A stretch of DNA of 64,000 nt from Arenimonas donghaensis DSM 18148 = HO3-R19 (GCF_000743535.1 NZ_AVCJ01000010.1:1-64000); one strand, 5' to 3'; positions 7,744-19,067 are shown, numbered from the stretch's first letter. A program made the numbers and translations. The notes: generated by a model not told the origin, from the sequence alone.

Positions 7744-10710
7744 TCAGAAGTTCACGCGCACGCCCAGGCGCGCCGTCGAACCTTCCAGGTCACCCGTGCG
7801 TGCGTCCACTTCGCCGTACAGCTGCGCCCGACCGATGTTCCACTGCAGGCCCGCCGCGAAGCGGCCGAAGCTGCGGCCCCCTTCCTGGTCCACCACCACG
7901 TCGTCGAAGCCGGTGTCGTAGCGGGTGGCGTCGCCGCCGCCGAACTCGCGCGAGATCGACATCGAGGCGTATGGGTACAGGCCGTGCCAGCCCTCGGCCA
8001 GGCCGATGCTCAGCCCCAGCTCGCCGGCGCCACCGGCGCCTTCCTGCCAGTGCACCTCACCGCCGGCGCCGTCCAGCGCCGGAAGCGACAGGTCCACCCA
8101 CGACAGCCTGGCGCTGGGCTCGATCCAGATCCCGGACAGCGCGAAGCGACGGCCGCCCTCGATCTGCAGGCCGATCGCGCTGCCGCTGCCCGAATCTTCC
8201 AGGCCGATGGAGGCCCAGTCCGATTCCAGGTCGAAACGTTCGCCGCGAAGCTGTGCCCCCGCGAACCATCCATCCTTGCTGTAGCGCGCGTACACGCCGG
8301 CATTGACGGCGTCGAGGCGGGTCTGTTCGGCGCCGCCCAGGTCCATGTCGGCTTCGCCCATGCCCGCGGTCACGCCGGCGCGCCAGTTGCCCAGCGTGGT
8401 TTCCCAGCCTGCCTGCACCCCCTGGTGCGACCCCTGCCAGTCCAGGTTGCGCCGGCCCTGAGCGTGCGTGAACTGCGATTTGCCGTCGAAGTCACCGCCC
8501 AGCACCTGCAGCCAGGCGCCGTGGGCATCGGCCTGCCGGCCGGTGGCGTCGAGGTGGCTGGTGACCGCCTGCGTGCCCTGCCGCCACAGTTCGCGCGCGC
8601 CCGCCGGAACGGCGCCCGCCAGGTAGGCCGCGTCGCTGAGGTCGCTTTCCAGGCGCCAGTTGCCGAAGCCGTCGTAGTCCAGTTCCAGGCCGATGAAACC
8701 GCGGTTGCGGCTTCCGGCCGCCAGCACCAGTTCGCTGCCGTCCTGGTTCGCGGCCGAACTGAGCACCTGCACGCCGTCCAGGCCCAGCAGCGAACCGGCG
8801 CCCACGAAGGCAAGGCTCAGCTCGTTGCGGCCCGAGAGTGCACCCACTTCGATGCGGTCGGTGGCGAAGCCGTCGAGCTCCAGGTCCACGACCAGGCGCC
8901 CGCCCTGGGCGCCGTGCAGGGTGCCGTCGATGACGAACACGTCGCCGGCGCGGCCATTGGCCAGGGTCAGCAGCCCTGCGTTTTCGAAACGCTCCAGCCC
9001 CTGCAGTCGCGCCGACGTCGCCGCGTCGTCCAGGCGGACGCGGCCGGTATTGAGGAACTGGTCCTGGCCGGCGCCGAACTGGCTGGTGCCGCTGGTGATG
9101 AACTGGCCGGCGTTGGTCACCACGTCGGCGCCGCCCGAGAGCTCGAGCCAGCCGTGCAGTTCGCCGGTCGAGGCCAGGCGGATGTCGGCGGCGCCGTCGC
9201 CTTCGTCGGTGCCCCGGATCGTGATCACCGGACCGCGCGTGCTCGAAACCGTGCCGGCGATGTCGACGCGGGTTCCCAACGCGGTGGCGGCATCGATGGC
9301 CGTGGTTTCGCCATAGACCGAGCCTCCCTCGTTGACGCGCACGTGCGCCGAGCCGAACCAGCTACCGGCCGTGATGGCGTAACCGGATTCCACCCGCACC
9401 GCGCCATCCACCAGCAAGCGCGCCATGCCGCTGTCGGCGTTGATGCCGATGCCGTACCAGTCGCCGCTGGTCGCGCGTGAATGCACGTTGCCGACACGGG
9501 CGGTGATGTCGCCGTTGCCGCTCGAGAGCTGCATGGCCGTCGAACGTTCACCGTAGGTCTCGATGTCGTCGATGTTGACCAGGATGTCGGCACTGGTGAG
9601 CACGCGCAGGCCGGCCGAGTCATCGCCATACGTGGTCAGGCGACCGGACTGGACCGAAACGATGCCGGTGGTTTCGATGTTGATGGCGTCGGCCGCGTAG
9701 CCGCTGGTGAAGACCGAGCCGTTGCTGACATGCACGTTGTGCAGCGCACCGATGTCCATGCCGCGGGTGAAGTCGCCGTCCGTGCCCAGGTTGTCGACGT
9801 CGACGAAGGCGCTGCCTTCGAAGGCGAACACGCCCAGGCCCAGCCCGTAGCTGCCGCTCGCGCCGATCCAGCCGGCGCGCACGCCGACGTCGCCGAAGCC
9901 CGCGCCGGCCAACACGGCCACGCTGCCCTCGCCGATGGCCGCCGCGGTCCCGACGTCGACCATCACGTCGCCGCCTTCCCAGGACTGCGCCAGCACCGCG
10001 TAGGCACCCAGGCCTTCGGCGCGGACGAAACCCGCTTCGATCGCCACCGAGCCATCCAGGCTGACGGCCTGCAGGCCGGTGCTGAAGTCGCCCTCGACGA
10101 TGGCGCCGCCCGCGAGCACGGTCACGTCGCCACGTTCGGTGATGGCACTCACGCCGGTGGCCAGCGGACCCCAGGCCTGCACGCCGGCCACGTCCACCAG
10201 GACGTTGCCACCGAGGCTGTAGGCGTCGATGGCGACGCCGCCCTCGACGTAGTTGGCCCAGACGGTGACGTCGCCGGCCGCGAGCGCCGCGACGCCGATG
10301 TTGCCGCCCAGCACCTGGTCGACGCGCACGTTGACCGCGCCGGAATTGGAGACGACGTCGACCGCCGGCCAGGCGTGGTGCGCCTGGATCACGGTGCCGT
10401 CCTCGGCGAACAGGCTCAGTTCGCCTTCGCCGTACAGCACCACCGCGGTGTCACCTTCGGGAAGCAGGTTGCCGTCCACGGCGAAGCCTTCGCCCAGGCG
10501 CAGGCGGAAGTCGGAAACGCCGGTGTAGTTCAGGCTTGGTACCGGCCCGCTGCCGTCGGGCGTGCACACCACCTCGCCGCCCGGGCTGGCGGCGCCACAT
10601 TCTTCACTGGCGTAGGCAGGAAGCGCCAGGCAGGGAATTGCCGCCGCCAGGGCGAGGAAAAGCGAAGACCGCCGGATGTTCCGGGCGGAACCGGGAATAT
10701 TTGAGTTCAT
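7744..10710 (-). CDS. Autotransporter with beta-helix-like passenger (type Va secretion)
   Basis: 988 residues. A signal peptide spans about residues 1-35 (SLFLALAAAIPCLALP then AYAS). The passenger (about 36-700) is built of repeated short beta-rich segments such as GDVTVWA, GNVLVDVAG, GDVTVLAGG and GSVAIEAG, expected to form a beta-helix. The C-terminal autotransporter barrel (about 715-988) includes HGAWLQVLGG, the GVQAGWE strand and the terminal Phe of LGVRVNF, the classic outer-membrane assembly signal. Only two passenger-region cysteines (CGAASPGGEVVC, near the N-terminus) are apparent. It is probably surface exposed; adhesion is plausible but unproven. A MerR-type promoter lies 31-61 bp upstream. 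Confidence 0.9.
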   Translation of the reverse strand: MNSNIPGSARNIRRSSLFLALAAAIPCLALPAYASEECGAASPGGEVVCTPDGSGPVPSLNYTGVSDFRLRLGEGFAVDGNLLPEGDTAVVLYGEGELSLFAEDGTVIQAHHAWPAVDVVSNSGAVNVRVDQVLGGNIGVAALAAGDVTVWANYVEGGVAIDAYSLGGNVLVDVAGVQAWGPLATGVSAITERGDVTVLAGGAIVEGDFSTGLQAVSLDGSVAIEAGFVRAEGLGAYAVLAQSWEGGDVMVDVGTAAAIGEGSVAVLAGAGFGDVGVRAGWIGASGSYGLGLGVFAFEGSAFVDVDNLGTDGDFTRGMDIGALHNVHVSNGSVFTSGYAADAINIETTGIVSVQSGRLTTYGDDSAGLRVLTSADILVNIDDIETYGERSTAMQLSSGNGDITARVGNVHSRATSGDWYGIGINADSGMARLLVDGAVRVESGYAITAGSWFGSAHVRVNEGGSVYGETTAIDAATALGTRVDIAGTVSSTRGPVITIRGTDEGDGAADIRLASTGELHGWLELSGGADVVTNAGQFITSGTSQFGAGQDQFLNTGRVRLDDAATSARLQGLERFENAGLLTLANGRAGDVFVIDGTLHGAQGGRLVVDLELDGFATDRIEVGALSGRNELSLAFVGAGSLLGLDGVQVLSSAANQDGSELVLAAGSRNRGFIGLELDYDGFGNWRLESDLSDAAYLAGAVPAGARELWRQGTQAVTSHLDATGRQADAHGAWLQVLGGDFDGKSQFTHAQGRRNLDWQGSHQGVQAGWETTLGNWRAGVTAGMGEADMDLGGAEQTRLDAVNAGVYARYSKDGWFAGAQLRGERFDLESDWASIGLEDSGSGSAIGLQIEGGRRFALSGIWIEPSARLSWVDLSLPALDGAGGEVHWQEGAGGAGELGLSIGLAEGWHGLYPYASMSISREFGGGDATRYDTGFDDVVVDQEGGRSFGRFAAGLQWNIGRAQLYGEVDARTGDLEGSTARLGVRVNF

Positions 10711-10740
10711 GGATAGTGCGCCATCGGGAGGGGGACCCGG

Positions 10741-10771
10741 ACGCTAGGGCTTGCAGCAGGTGCAAGGTCAA
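10741..10771 (-). promoter_or_regulatory. MerR-type promoter/operator of the autotransporter
   Basis: On the minus strand TTGACC (10771-10766) and TAGCGT (10746-10741) are separated by 19 bp. The spacer holds the dyad CTTGCA-5-TGCAAG (10750-10766) starting at the last -35 base. This over-long spacer with an internal dyad adjoining the -35 is the architecture that MerR activators untwist. The -35 overlaps the stop codon of the upstream cyclase gene. Confidence 0.65.
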
Positions 10772-12525
10772 GCGTCCGGCACCGCCCCCGTCGAGACTTC
10801 CACCCGATTGCGGCCATTGCGCTTGGCCCGGTAGAGGGCATCGTCGGCCGCGGCGAGCAACTGCTCGGGGGCCCGCGTCACCTCGCCGGCCTGGATCCGG
10901 CGGGTCACCACGCCCAGGCTGATGGTGACCGGCACCGAGGTGCGGCCGACCGGCAACGGCCCGGCGCCCTCGACGGCGGCACGCAGGCGTTCGGCCAGCT
11001 GGCTGGCCTCGATCATGCCGGTGTCCACCGCCAGCACGGCGAACTCCTCGCCGCCGACGCGGGCCAGCAGGTCGCTGGCCCGGACTTCTTCCTCCAGCAG
11101 CAGCGCCATCCGGCGCAGCACCACATCGCCGGCCGGGTGACCATGCTGGTCGTTGATGGCCTTGAAGTGGTCGATGTCCAGGGTCACCAGGCTCAACGGA
11201 CGCCCGGTTTCAGCCGCCCGGGTCGTCGCGCGGGCCAGCTGGTCGCCGAAGTGGCGGCGGTTGGCCAGGCCGGTCAGGCCGTCGGTCATGGCCAGGACCT
11301 CGAGCTGGGCATTGGCTTCGCTCAAGGCCTGGGTACGTTCGCGCACGCGCTGTTCGAGGCCTTCGGCCATCTTGGTGAGCTCGTGCTCGTGGGCGGTGAG
11401 GTCATCCACGAGGCTGCGCAGGGCGCCGGTGAGTTCACGCGCTTCCCGATAGCCGCGCGCGGGCGGAAAGGCCGCGCCGGGCTCGCGTGCCTGGATCTGT
11501 TTGGCCGACCGGGCCAGCGCATGCAGCGGCGCACCAATCCCGCGCGCCATCACGGTGCCCAGCAGCAGGAACATGATGGTCAGGACGATCGCCGCCACCC
11601 AGACCTGCCGGCTCAGTTCATGCACGGGTTCAAAGGCCAGGTCCGCCTGCTTGCGCACCAGCACCGTCCAACCCAGGCCGCCATAGGCTTCGTGGCCCTC
11701 AGTCGGGACGTAGCCGGTCAGGTACTGGCGGCCATCGGGCCAGGTTTCGAGCACGGCGCCGCGTTCGCCACGCGCCACGGCCAGGGCGCTGGGGGTCCGC
11801 AGCACCGTTCCGCGCATGTCGCCCGGGCCCATCAGCACCTCGCCCTCCGGGCTGAGGAAGAACACCTCGACCGGGTCGTTGGCCCGGCTGGGACGCATCT
11901 GGTCCTGGCGCAGGCCCTCGGCCCAACGCCACGACAGCTGGGCGATCATGACGCCGACCACGGCGCCATGGTCGTCGTGCACCGGGGCCGCGACGTCCAG
12001 CACGATCAGCGGTTCGCCGCCGGGGCCGCTCATGTATTTCGACAGCAGCAGGGCCTCGTGCAGGTCGCCGACGTAAAGATCCTTGATCCCGCCGATGAAC
12101 CAGGGACGCGCCGAAGCATCGTCCCCTTCCAGCAGGCCACGACTGCCGACCCGGACCTTGCCGTCGGCGCCGACCACGCCGATCCAGAGGTAATCCGGAA
12201 ACGTGAGCTGCATCAGGTCGAACAGGTCGCGAAGCACCTGCTCGTTCTCCTCGGGCTCGTCGAGCATCGGCATCAGGGCCAGGGCGCGCATGTCGTTGAG
12301 GCGCTCGAAGAGGCCACGATCAAGCCGGCCGGCCAGCGCCAGGGCGCGCGCCTGCAGGCGCAGGCCGATGTCGTCCTGGAGCTTGTCGGTCGCCACGCGT
12401 TCGACCCGCCAGGAAAGCACGCCGACCATCACGATCGCCAACAGGCCGAAACTCAGGGCTAGCCACAGGCGCAGGCCGGCGCTGCGGGGGCGGAAACGGC
12501 CGACGACCTTTTCCACCGGCGCCAC
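10768..12525 (-). CDS. Membrane diguanylate cyclase with dCACHE-like sensor, HAMP and GGDEF
   Basis: 585 residues. Membrane helix 1 spans about residues 19-40 (LWLALSFGLLAIVMVGVLSW). A periplasmic Cache-like sensor of about 265 residues follows, then helix 2 (WVAAIVLTIMFLLLGTVMA), a HAMP segment, a coiled coil and a GGDEF domain. The active site is GGEEF, and an inhibitory I-site RASD lies five residues before it, so product feedback is expected. TDGLTGLANRRHF is the standard GGDEF lead-in. The start is a GTG one base after the trpE stop, so it is probably translated with trpE. The ligand is unknown. Confidence 0.92.
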   Translation of the reverse strand: MAPVEKVVGRFRPRSAGLRLWLALSFGLLAIVMVGVLSWRVERVATDKLQDDIGLRLQARALALAGRLDRGLFERLNDMRALALMPMLDEPEENEQVLRDLFDLMQLTFPDYLWIGVVGADGKVRVGSRGLLEGDDASARPWFIGGIKDLYVGDLHEALLLSKYMSGPGGEPLIVLDVAAPVHDDHGAVVGVMIAQLSWRWAEGLRQDQMRPSRANDPVEVFFLSPEGEVLMGPGDMRGTVLRTPSALAVARGERGAVLETWPDGRQYLTGYVPTEGHEAYGGLGWTVLVRKQADLAFEPVHELSRQVWVAAIVLTIMFLLLGTVMARGIGAPLHALARSAKQIQAREPGAAFPPARGYREARELTGALRSLVDDLTAHEHELTKMAEGLEQRVRERTQALSEANAQLEVLAMTDGLTGLANRRHFGDQLARATTRAAETGRPLSLVTLDIDHFKAINDQHGHPAGDVVLRRMALLLEEEVRASDLLARVGGEEFAVLAVDTGMIEASQLAERLRAAVEGAGPLPVGRTSVPVTISLGVVTRRIQAGEVTRAPEQLLAAADDALYRAKRNGRNRVEVSTGAVPDA

Positions 12526-12526
12526 C

Positions 12527-14002
<1,476 letters not shown>

Positions 14003-14030
14003 GGCGGGTTCCGGGCGTGGCGAAGGCCCG

Positions 14031-14036
14031 AGTATA
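14031..14036 (-). promoter_or_regulatory. Candidate -10 element of trpE
   Basis: TATACT on the minus strand lies 28 bp before the TTG start. The region 17 bp upstream falls within the REP arm and has no good -35. Transcription would begin about 20 nt before the start, leaving no room for a leader-peptide attenuator. Confidence 0.4.
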
Positions 14037-14046
14037 TCCGGGCCCG

Positions 14047-14130
14047 TTTGTAGGAGCGCCTTCAGGCGCGAAGCGGTCCTTTGCCTCCAGGCAAAGCCAA
14101 AAGATTCGCGCCTGAAGGCGCTCCTACAAA
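14047..14130. repeat. Composite REP dimer, GTAGGAGCGCC type
   Basis: Perfect 26-bp inverted arms (14047-14072 and 14105-14130) flank a 32-bp centre that holds a smaller hairpin (CTTTGCC / GGCAAAG, 14079-14096). The TAG of one arm provides the stop codon of the histidine kinase gene. Resembles GTAG-ended SMAG repeats. Confidence 0.92.
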
Positions 14131-16139
14131 GACGGCGGCATGCCGCGCAGGTGCAGGCTGAATTCGACGCCGTCGCCGTCGGGCAGGTTGCGCGCTTCGG
14201 CATGGCCGCGATGCAGGTCGGCGACCAGGCGCACCACGTACAGGCCCAGGCCCAGGTGGGCGGCGCCTTCGCCGCGCTGGGTCTTGTCGCGCAGGCTCAC
14301 CAGGGAATCGAACAGCCGGCCCCGCATCGTTTCGGGCAACCGCGGCCCCTGGTTGGCCAGCGCGATGCGCACGCCGCCGGGTTCGCCGGTTGCCGACAGC
14401 CGCACCCAGCCGTCTTCCGGCGTGAAGCCGCGGGCATTGTCGACCAGCTTGTCCAGGGCCTGCACCAGCAGCTCGGGTGAAGCCCGCAACGGCAGCGCCC
14501 CGGGCGGCAGCTCCAGTGCCAGCGTGCGTGGTGCCAGCAGCCCGCGATACGCCCCGGCGCAGTCCTCCAGCAACCGGCGCAGGTCCACGTCCTCGGCCTC
14601 CGCAGCCTCGATGGCGTGTTCGATGCGGGTGACTTCGCTCATCGTCCGCACCAGGTGGCCCATGCGTTCAACGCCGTCACGGGCACGGGCCACCACCACG
14701 CGGGCCTCGGGGTCGAGCCGGGCGTGGTCGAGGTTGTCCAGCGAGCTGCGCACGATCGCCAGCGGCGTGTTGAGTTCGTGCGAAAGCTTGCCCGACAGCG
14801 AGCGCAGGTAGTCGGTGTAGGCCGCGACCTGGTCGAGCAGGCGGGCGAAGCTGCGCGAGAGGTCGCCGATTTCATCGCGGGCGGCCGTGCGCGGGAAGGG
14901 CGTGACCCGGCCTTCGCGATCAAGCGCGCTTTCGGCGGCGTCGCGCAGGCGACGGATGCGCTGGCCCAGGCGCGTGGCGAACAGCAGGATGATGCCGCCC
15001 GAGGCCAGGAAAGCCACCAGGCTGACGCCGAGCAGGCCGGAAAACGCCTGGTCGGTGAGCAGCAGCACTTCGGAATTGGAGCGCTCGATCAGCACCGTGC
15101 CGCGGACCTGGCCGGCGACCTCCAGGGGCACGGCGGCGGACAGCAGCAGGCGCGCGCCGGCCGGATCACGGCGCCAGGTCACCGCCGGCGTGCCGGCCAC
15201 CGCGGCGGCGACCTCGGCGCGCACCAGGCGCCGGGCCAGCGCCGATTCATCGATCGTGGCCGTGACGTCGCGGAACAGCAGGGCCCGGTACAGGCTGCGC
15301 CGCCAGGGCAGGATGTCTTCCTCGGACGCATCGGCCCGCAGTTCGCCGGCGCGCGCCAGCACCCAGCCGTCGCGATCGGCGACGCGCACGCGCATGCCTT
15401 CGGGCGCGAGCGCCTGCAGCGCCGGCTCCAGCGACTCCACGAACCCGTGAAGGGGCAGCAGCCCGACCCGCCCGTCCCCGGCGACGCCGGCGATGCGCTC
15501 GGTGCCGCTCGCGTCGACATCGCGCACCCGCAGTCCGACGGCGCGAACGCTGAAGTCCTGGGGCAGCGCCAGCTCGATGTCGTAACCGCCCTCGCGTTCC
15601 CGCCAGACCCCTTCGATCCGCACGGGCGGTGGCAGCCCGTCTTCGCCGGCCACGCGCAGCGGGCCGCTGCCGCTGTTGGCCAGTCGCAGCGCCAGGTCGG
15701 AGCCGCGCCCGAGCAAGCGCAGGTCGACCCGGTCGAAATGAAGGTCGGCCGGCCAATGGGCTTCACCGCGCTGGGCGCTGGCATCGTCCACCGAAATCCA
15801 CAGGTGCAGGCGCTCGTTGGCGCGACCCGCCGCCGCCCTCACCCACGGGCGTGGCGAGCCGAAGGCCAGCGGCACGGCGGCCGCGCCGCGCCAGTCGGCG
15901 GCGTCGCCATCCAGGCGCGGGGCGAAATCGAGCGGATGCACGAACCAGCTCTCGCCGGCCGGCGGCAGGCCGCCCGGGCGCACCGCCACGCCACGTGCCA
16001 GGGCTTCGGCCGAGGCGAGCAGCGCCTGTTCCTGGCCCTGGCGCAGCAGGGTTTCCATCTGCCGCACGAACTGCCAGCCGGCCCAGGGCAAGGCCAGGAT
16101 CGACAGCGCCACCAGCAGCAGCTTCGTGCGCAGGCCCAT
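14124..16139 (-). CDS. Histidine kinase of the proteobacterial dedicated sortase system
   Basis: 671 residues from the ATG at 16139. An N-terminal membrane helix (LLLVALSILALPWAGWQFV) is followed by a large periplasmic domain of about 330 residues, a second helix (LLGVSLVAFLASGGIILLF), a HAMP region, the phospho-acceptor His in LSHELNTPL, and HATPase motifs (DKLVDNARGF, LGLGLYVVR). The architecture and neighbours match the kinase that accompanies class GN sortases. It starts 8 bp after the response regulator stop. The stop codon lies within a REP. Confidence 0.9.
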   Translation of the reverse strand: MGLRTKLLLVALSILALPWAGWQFVRQMETLLRQGQEQALLASAEALARGVAVRPGGLPPAGESWFVHPLDFAPRLDGDAADWRGAAAVPLAFGSPRPWVRAAAGRANERLHLWISVDDASAQRGEAHWPADLHFDRVDLRLLGRGSDLALRLANSGSGPLRVAGEDGLPPPVRIEGVWREREGGYDIELALPQDFSVRAVGLRVRDVDASGTERIAGVAGDGRVGLLPLHGFVESLEPALQALAPEGMRVRVADRDGWVLARAGELRADASEEDILPWRRSLYRALLFRDVTATIDESALARRLVRAEVAAAVAGTPAVTWRRDPAGARLLLSAAVPLEVAGQVRGTVLIERSNSEVLLLTDQAFSGLLGVSLVAFLASGGIILLFATRLGQRIRRLRDAAESALDREGRVTPFPRTAARDEIGDLSRSFARLLDQVAAYTDYLRSLSGKLSHELNTPLAIVRSSLDNLDHARLDPEARVVVARARDGVERMGHLVRTMSEVTRIEHAIEAAEAEDVDLRRLLEDCAGAYRGLLAPRTLALELPPGALPLRASPELLVQALDKLVDNARGFTPEDGWVRLSATGEPGGVRIALANQGPRLPETMRGRLFDSLVSLRDKTQRGEGAAHLGLGLYVVRLVADLHRGHAEARNLPDGDGVEFSLHLRGMPPSL

Positions 16140-16146
16140 GCCGGGC

Positions 16147-16836
16147 TCAGGCGCGCCAGCGGTAACCGGCACCGTGCACGGTGTCGATGTCGTCGAAAGC
16201 CGGGTCGAGCGCCTGGAACTTCCGCCGGATGCGCTTGATGTGCGAGGTGATGGTGGCGTCGTCCACCACGACCTGGGCTTCGCGCATCAACTGCTCGCGC
16301 GACTTCACGTGGCCCGGGTAGCGCACCAGCGCATGCACCATCCAGAACTCGGTGACCGTCAGCCCCACTTCCTGGTCGTTCCAGGTGACGCGCATGCGCT
16401 CGAGCTCCAGGCTCAGCCCGCGCAGGCGGAACACCTGCTCCTTCACCCGCGGCGCCGCCAGCGAATCGAGCCGCCGGAACAGGGCGTGGATGCGCGCCGT
16501 GAGCTGCGGCAGGCTGGTGCCCTTGCTCAGATAATCGTCGGCGCCCAGGCGCAGGCCGGAGATGACGTCGAAATCCGAGTCGCGCGCCGTGAGGAACAGG
16601 ATCGGCAGCGTCGCCGATTTCGCGCGCAGCTCCCGGCACAGGTCGAAGCCCCCCTCGGGTTCGTCGCCCAGGCCGACGTCGATGATCACCAGGTCCGGCA
16701 ACTTCGCCGCGAAGGCCGCCTGCGCCTCGGCGCGGCTGGCGAAGGGCAGGACGCCGTAACCATGCCGGCGCAGCGCTTCGGCGTAGTTGTCGCGGATGGC
16801 GGGTTCGTCTTCGACGATGGCAACGGTGCGTGACAT
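16147..16836 (-). CDS. Response regulator of the proteobacterial dedicated sortase system
   Basis: 229 residues: receiver domain (phospho-Asp in LVIIDVGLGD; FLTARDSD; conserved Lys in YLSKGTSLP) and an OmpR/PhoB-type winged helix (EVGLTVTEFWMVHALVRYPGHVKSREQL, TITSHIKRIRRKF, GAGYRW). First gene of the minus-strand kinase pair and divergent from the sortase target, so the 141-bp intergenic region likely contains its own operator. Confidence 0.92.
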   Translation of the reverse strand: MSRTVAIVEDEPAIRDNYAEALRRHGYGVLPFASRAEAQAAFAAKLPDLVIIDVGLGDEPEGGFDLCRELRAKSATLPILFLTARDSDFDVISGLRLGADDYLSKGTSLPQLTARIHALFRRLDSLAAPRVKEQVFRLRGLSLELERMRVTWNDQEVGLTVTEFWMVHALVRYPGHVKSREQLMREAQVVVDDATITSHIKRIRRKFQALDPAFDDIDTVHGAGYRWRA

Positions 16837-16977
16837 GGCGGCCAGCCTAGGCCAGCCGCCGCGGGCGGGCAATGCGTTGCCCGCGAATCGCCACAACTCG
16901 TCAGCGCCCTGCCCTTGCCTGCCCGGCGACCGGCCCACGGCCGCGATGTGATGCAGCTGTCCCCACGGAGAGCTGCC

Positions 16978-18990
16978 ATGACCGAGCGCGAAACCCGCAA
17001 ACCCCGCTTCTACCGTTCGCTGCGCACCGCCGGCTGGACCCGCCGCTGGCTGGCCGGGCTGGTGCTTTCGCTGCTGCCGCTGCTGGCCCAGGCCAGCCCG
17101 GACCCGGAGGGCCTGATGCTGCGCGAAGGAGACGAATGGGTGGCCAGCCTGGCCATGGACACGACGGTGCACATGCAGGTCCACGGCCTGCTGGCCGAAG
17201 TCGCCGTGCGCCAGACCTATCGCAACGATTCGAGCCAGTGGCGCGAAGGCCGCTACCTGCTGCCGCTGCCCGAAAACGCCGCGGTCGGCGACCTGAGCCT
17301 GCGCATCGGCGACCGCCTGATCGAAGGCGAAATCCGCGAGAAGCAGGAAGCCAGGGCCGCCTACGAAGCCGCGGCCGCCGCCGGCCAGCGCGCCAGCCTG
17401 GTGTCGCAGAACCGGCCGAACCTGTTCCAGACCGCGGTCGCCAACATCGGCCCGGGCGAGGAGATCGAGATCGAGGTCCGCTACTGGCAGCCGGTGAGCT
17501 TCCGCGACGGCATCTTCTCGCTGGGGCTGCCGCTGACGCTGACGCCGCGCTACCTGCCGGACCCGGCGCCGGAAACGTCGTTCGCCCTGCACGCGATGGC
17601 GTCGACGTCGGCGCCCGAGCATCTGCCCGCGGTTGGTGGCAGCCTCGATCGTGGCGTCGCCGCCGGACCCACGGTCGCCCTGGTCGCCGAGATCGACGCC
17701 GGCCTGCCGCTTCGGCGCATCGACAGCCCCACGCATGCGGTGACGGTGTTCGGCGGCGAAGGCCGGCACCGGGTCGAGCTGAGCCAGCTGGTCGAAGCCA
17801 GCGACCGCGATTTCGCCCTGGAATGGGAACCCGAGCCGAGCCAGGCCCCGCGCAGCGCCGTGTTCATCGACCGCGTCGCCGGCGAAGACTTCGCCCTGTT
17901 GATGCTGGTGCCGCCGACGCTGCCGGTGGCGCCGCTGCCGCGCGAACTGATCCTGGTGATCGACAACTCCGGTTCGATGGCCGGCGCCTCGATGGCCCAG
18001 GCCATCGAAGCCGCCGACCGTGCCCTGGCGCGACTGCGTCCCGGCGACCGCTTCAACGTGATCCGCTTCGACGATGACTTCGACCTGCTGTTCGCCGATG
18101 CGGTGCCGGCGCAGCCGGGCAACGTCGCCCGTGCCCGGGCCTGGGTACGCTCGCTGCGCGCCGAGGGCGGGACCGAGATGCTGCCGGCGCTGGTGGCCGC
18201 CTTCGCCGGCCAGGCACCGGAGGGTTACCTGCGCCAGGTCGTGCTGGCGACCGACGCCGCCATCGGCAACGAGGACCAGCTGCTGCGCCTGATCGAAACG
18301 GGCCGCGGCAACAGCCGCCTGTTCCCGGTCGGCATCGGCAGTGCACCCAACGGCCAGTTCCTGGCCAAGGCCGCCGAGCTGGGCCGCGGCACCGGCATCG
18401 TGGTCCGCGACGTCAACGAAGTGGCGCAGAAGATGGACGGCCTGCTGGCCAAGCTCGATCGCCCGGCGATGCGTGACATCCAGGTGGACTGGCCCGGCGT
18501 CGCCGACGCCTATCCGTCGCGCATCCCCGACCTCTACGAAGGCGAGGCCGTGCAGGTGGTCGCCCGCCTCGACCGGATCGACGGCGTCGCGACGGTGCGC
18601 GGGCTGGCGCCGCAGCCCTGGTCGCGCCGGATGACCCTGGCCGGTGAAAAGTCCCAGCCCTCGCCCGGCGTCGCCCGGCTCTGGGGCCGCGCCCGCATTG
18701 ATGCGCTCGAAGACGAACTGCGCCGCGGCGGCGACATCCAGACCCTGCGCCCGGCCATCGTCGACGTCGCCCTGCGCCATGGCCTGGTGAGCACCTACAC
18801 CAGCCTGGTGGCCGTGGACAAAACGCCGGCGCGGCCGGTGGGCGAATCCCTGGGCAGCACCCGCCTGGCCAACGCCACGCCGGCCGGCAGCCTGGCCTTC
18901 GCGCAGGGCAGCACCGGCTGGCTGCGCGACCTGGTCCTGGCCTCGGTGCTGCTGCTGGGCAGCCTGCTCCTGCTCGTCGCGAGGCGCTGA
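16978..18990 (+). CDS. Sortase target protein with VIT and von Willebrand A domains
   Basis: 670 residues; ATG chosen for its GGAG ribosome site. Signal peptide at about residues 20-42 (LAGLVLSLLPLLAQAS). A VIT domain (about 45-175; GRYLLPLPENAAVGDL) precedes a vWA domain whose MIDAS begins at residue 329 (DNSGS). The C-terminus has a membrane helix (LVLASVLLLGSLLLLV) and a final ARR tail. This is the usual single substrate of class GN sortases. Unusually, no LPxTG-like motif is recognisable; the residues before the helix read NATPAGSLAFAQGSTG. Cell-surface tethering is inferred from family. Confidence 0.88.
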   Translation: MTERETRKPRFYRSLRTAGWTRRWLAGLVLSLLPLLAQASPDPEGLMLREGDEWVASLAMDTTVHMQVHGLLAEVAVRQTYRNDSSQWREGRYLLPLPENAAVGDLSLRIGDRLIEGEIREKQEARAAYEAAAAAGQRASLVSQNRPNLFQTAVANIGPGEEIEIEVRYWQPVSFRDGIFSLGLPLTLTPRYLPDPAPETSFALHAMASTSAPEHLPAVGGSLDRGVAAGPTVALVAEIDAGLPLRRIDSPTHAVTVFGGEGRHRVELSQLVEASDRDFALEWEPEPSQAPRSAVFIDRVAGEDFALLMLVPPTLPVAPLPRELILVIDNSGSMAGASMAQAIEAADRALARLRPGDRFNVIRFDDDFDLLFADAVPAQPGNVARARAWVRSLRAEGGTEMLPALVAAFAGQAPEGYLRQVVLATDAAIGNEDQLLRLIETGRGNSRLFPVGIGSAPNGQFLAKAAELGRGTGIVVRDVNEVAQKMDGLLAKLDRPAMRDIQVDWPGVADAYPSRIPDLYEGEAVQVVARLDRIDGVATVRGLAPQPWSRRMTLAGEKSQPSPGVARLWGRARIDALEDELRRGGDIQTLRPAIVDVALRHGLVSTYTSLVAVDKTPARPVGESLGSTRLANATPAGSLAFAQGSTGWLRDLVLASVLLLGSLLLLVARR

Positions 18991-19067
18991 ACCATGGCCG
19001 CGCGCCTGCTGGCCTTCCTGTTCTGCTCCGCGCTGCTTTGTTTGCTGCGTCCGGACGAGCCCACGCC

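Noticed and set aside
14003-14203. Longer TrpE N-terminus reaching through the REP
   Set aside because: It would be encoded by repeat DNA and histidine-kinase antisense, with no family similarity; TTG at 14002 gives the expected 491 residues.
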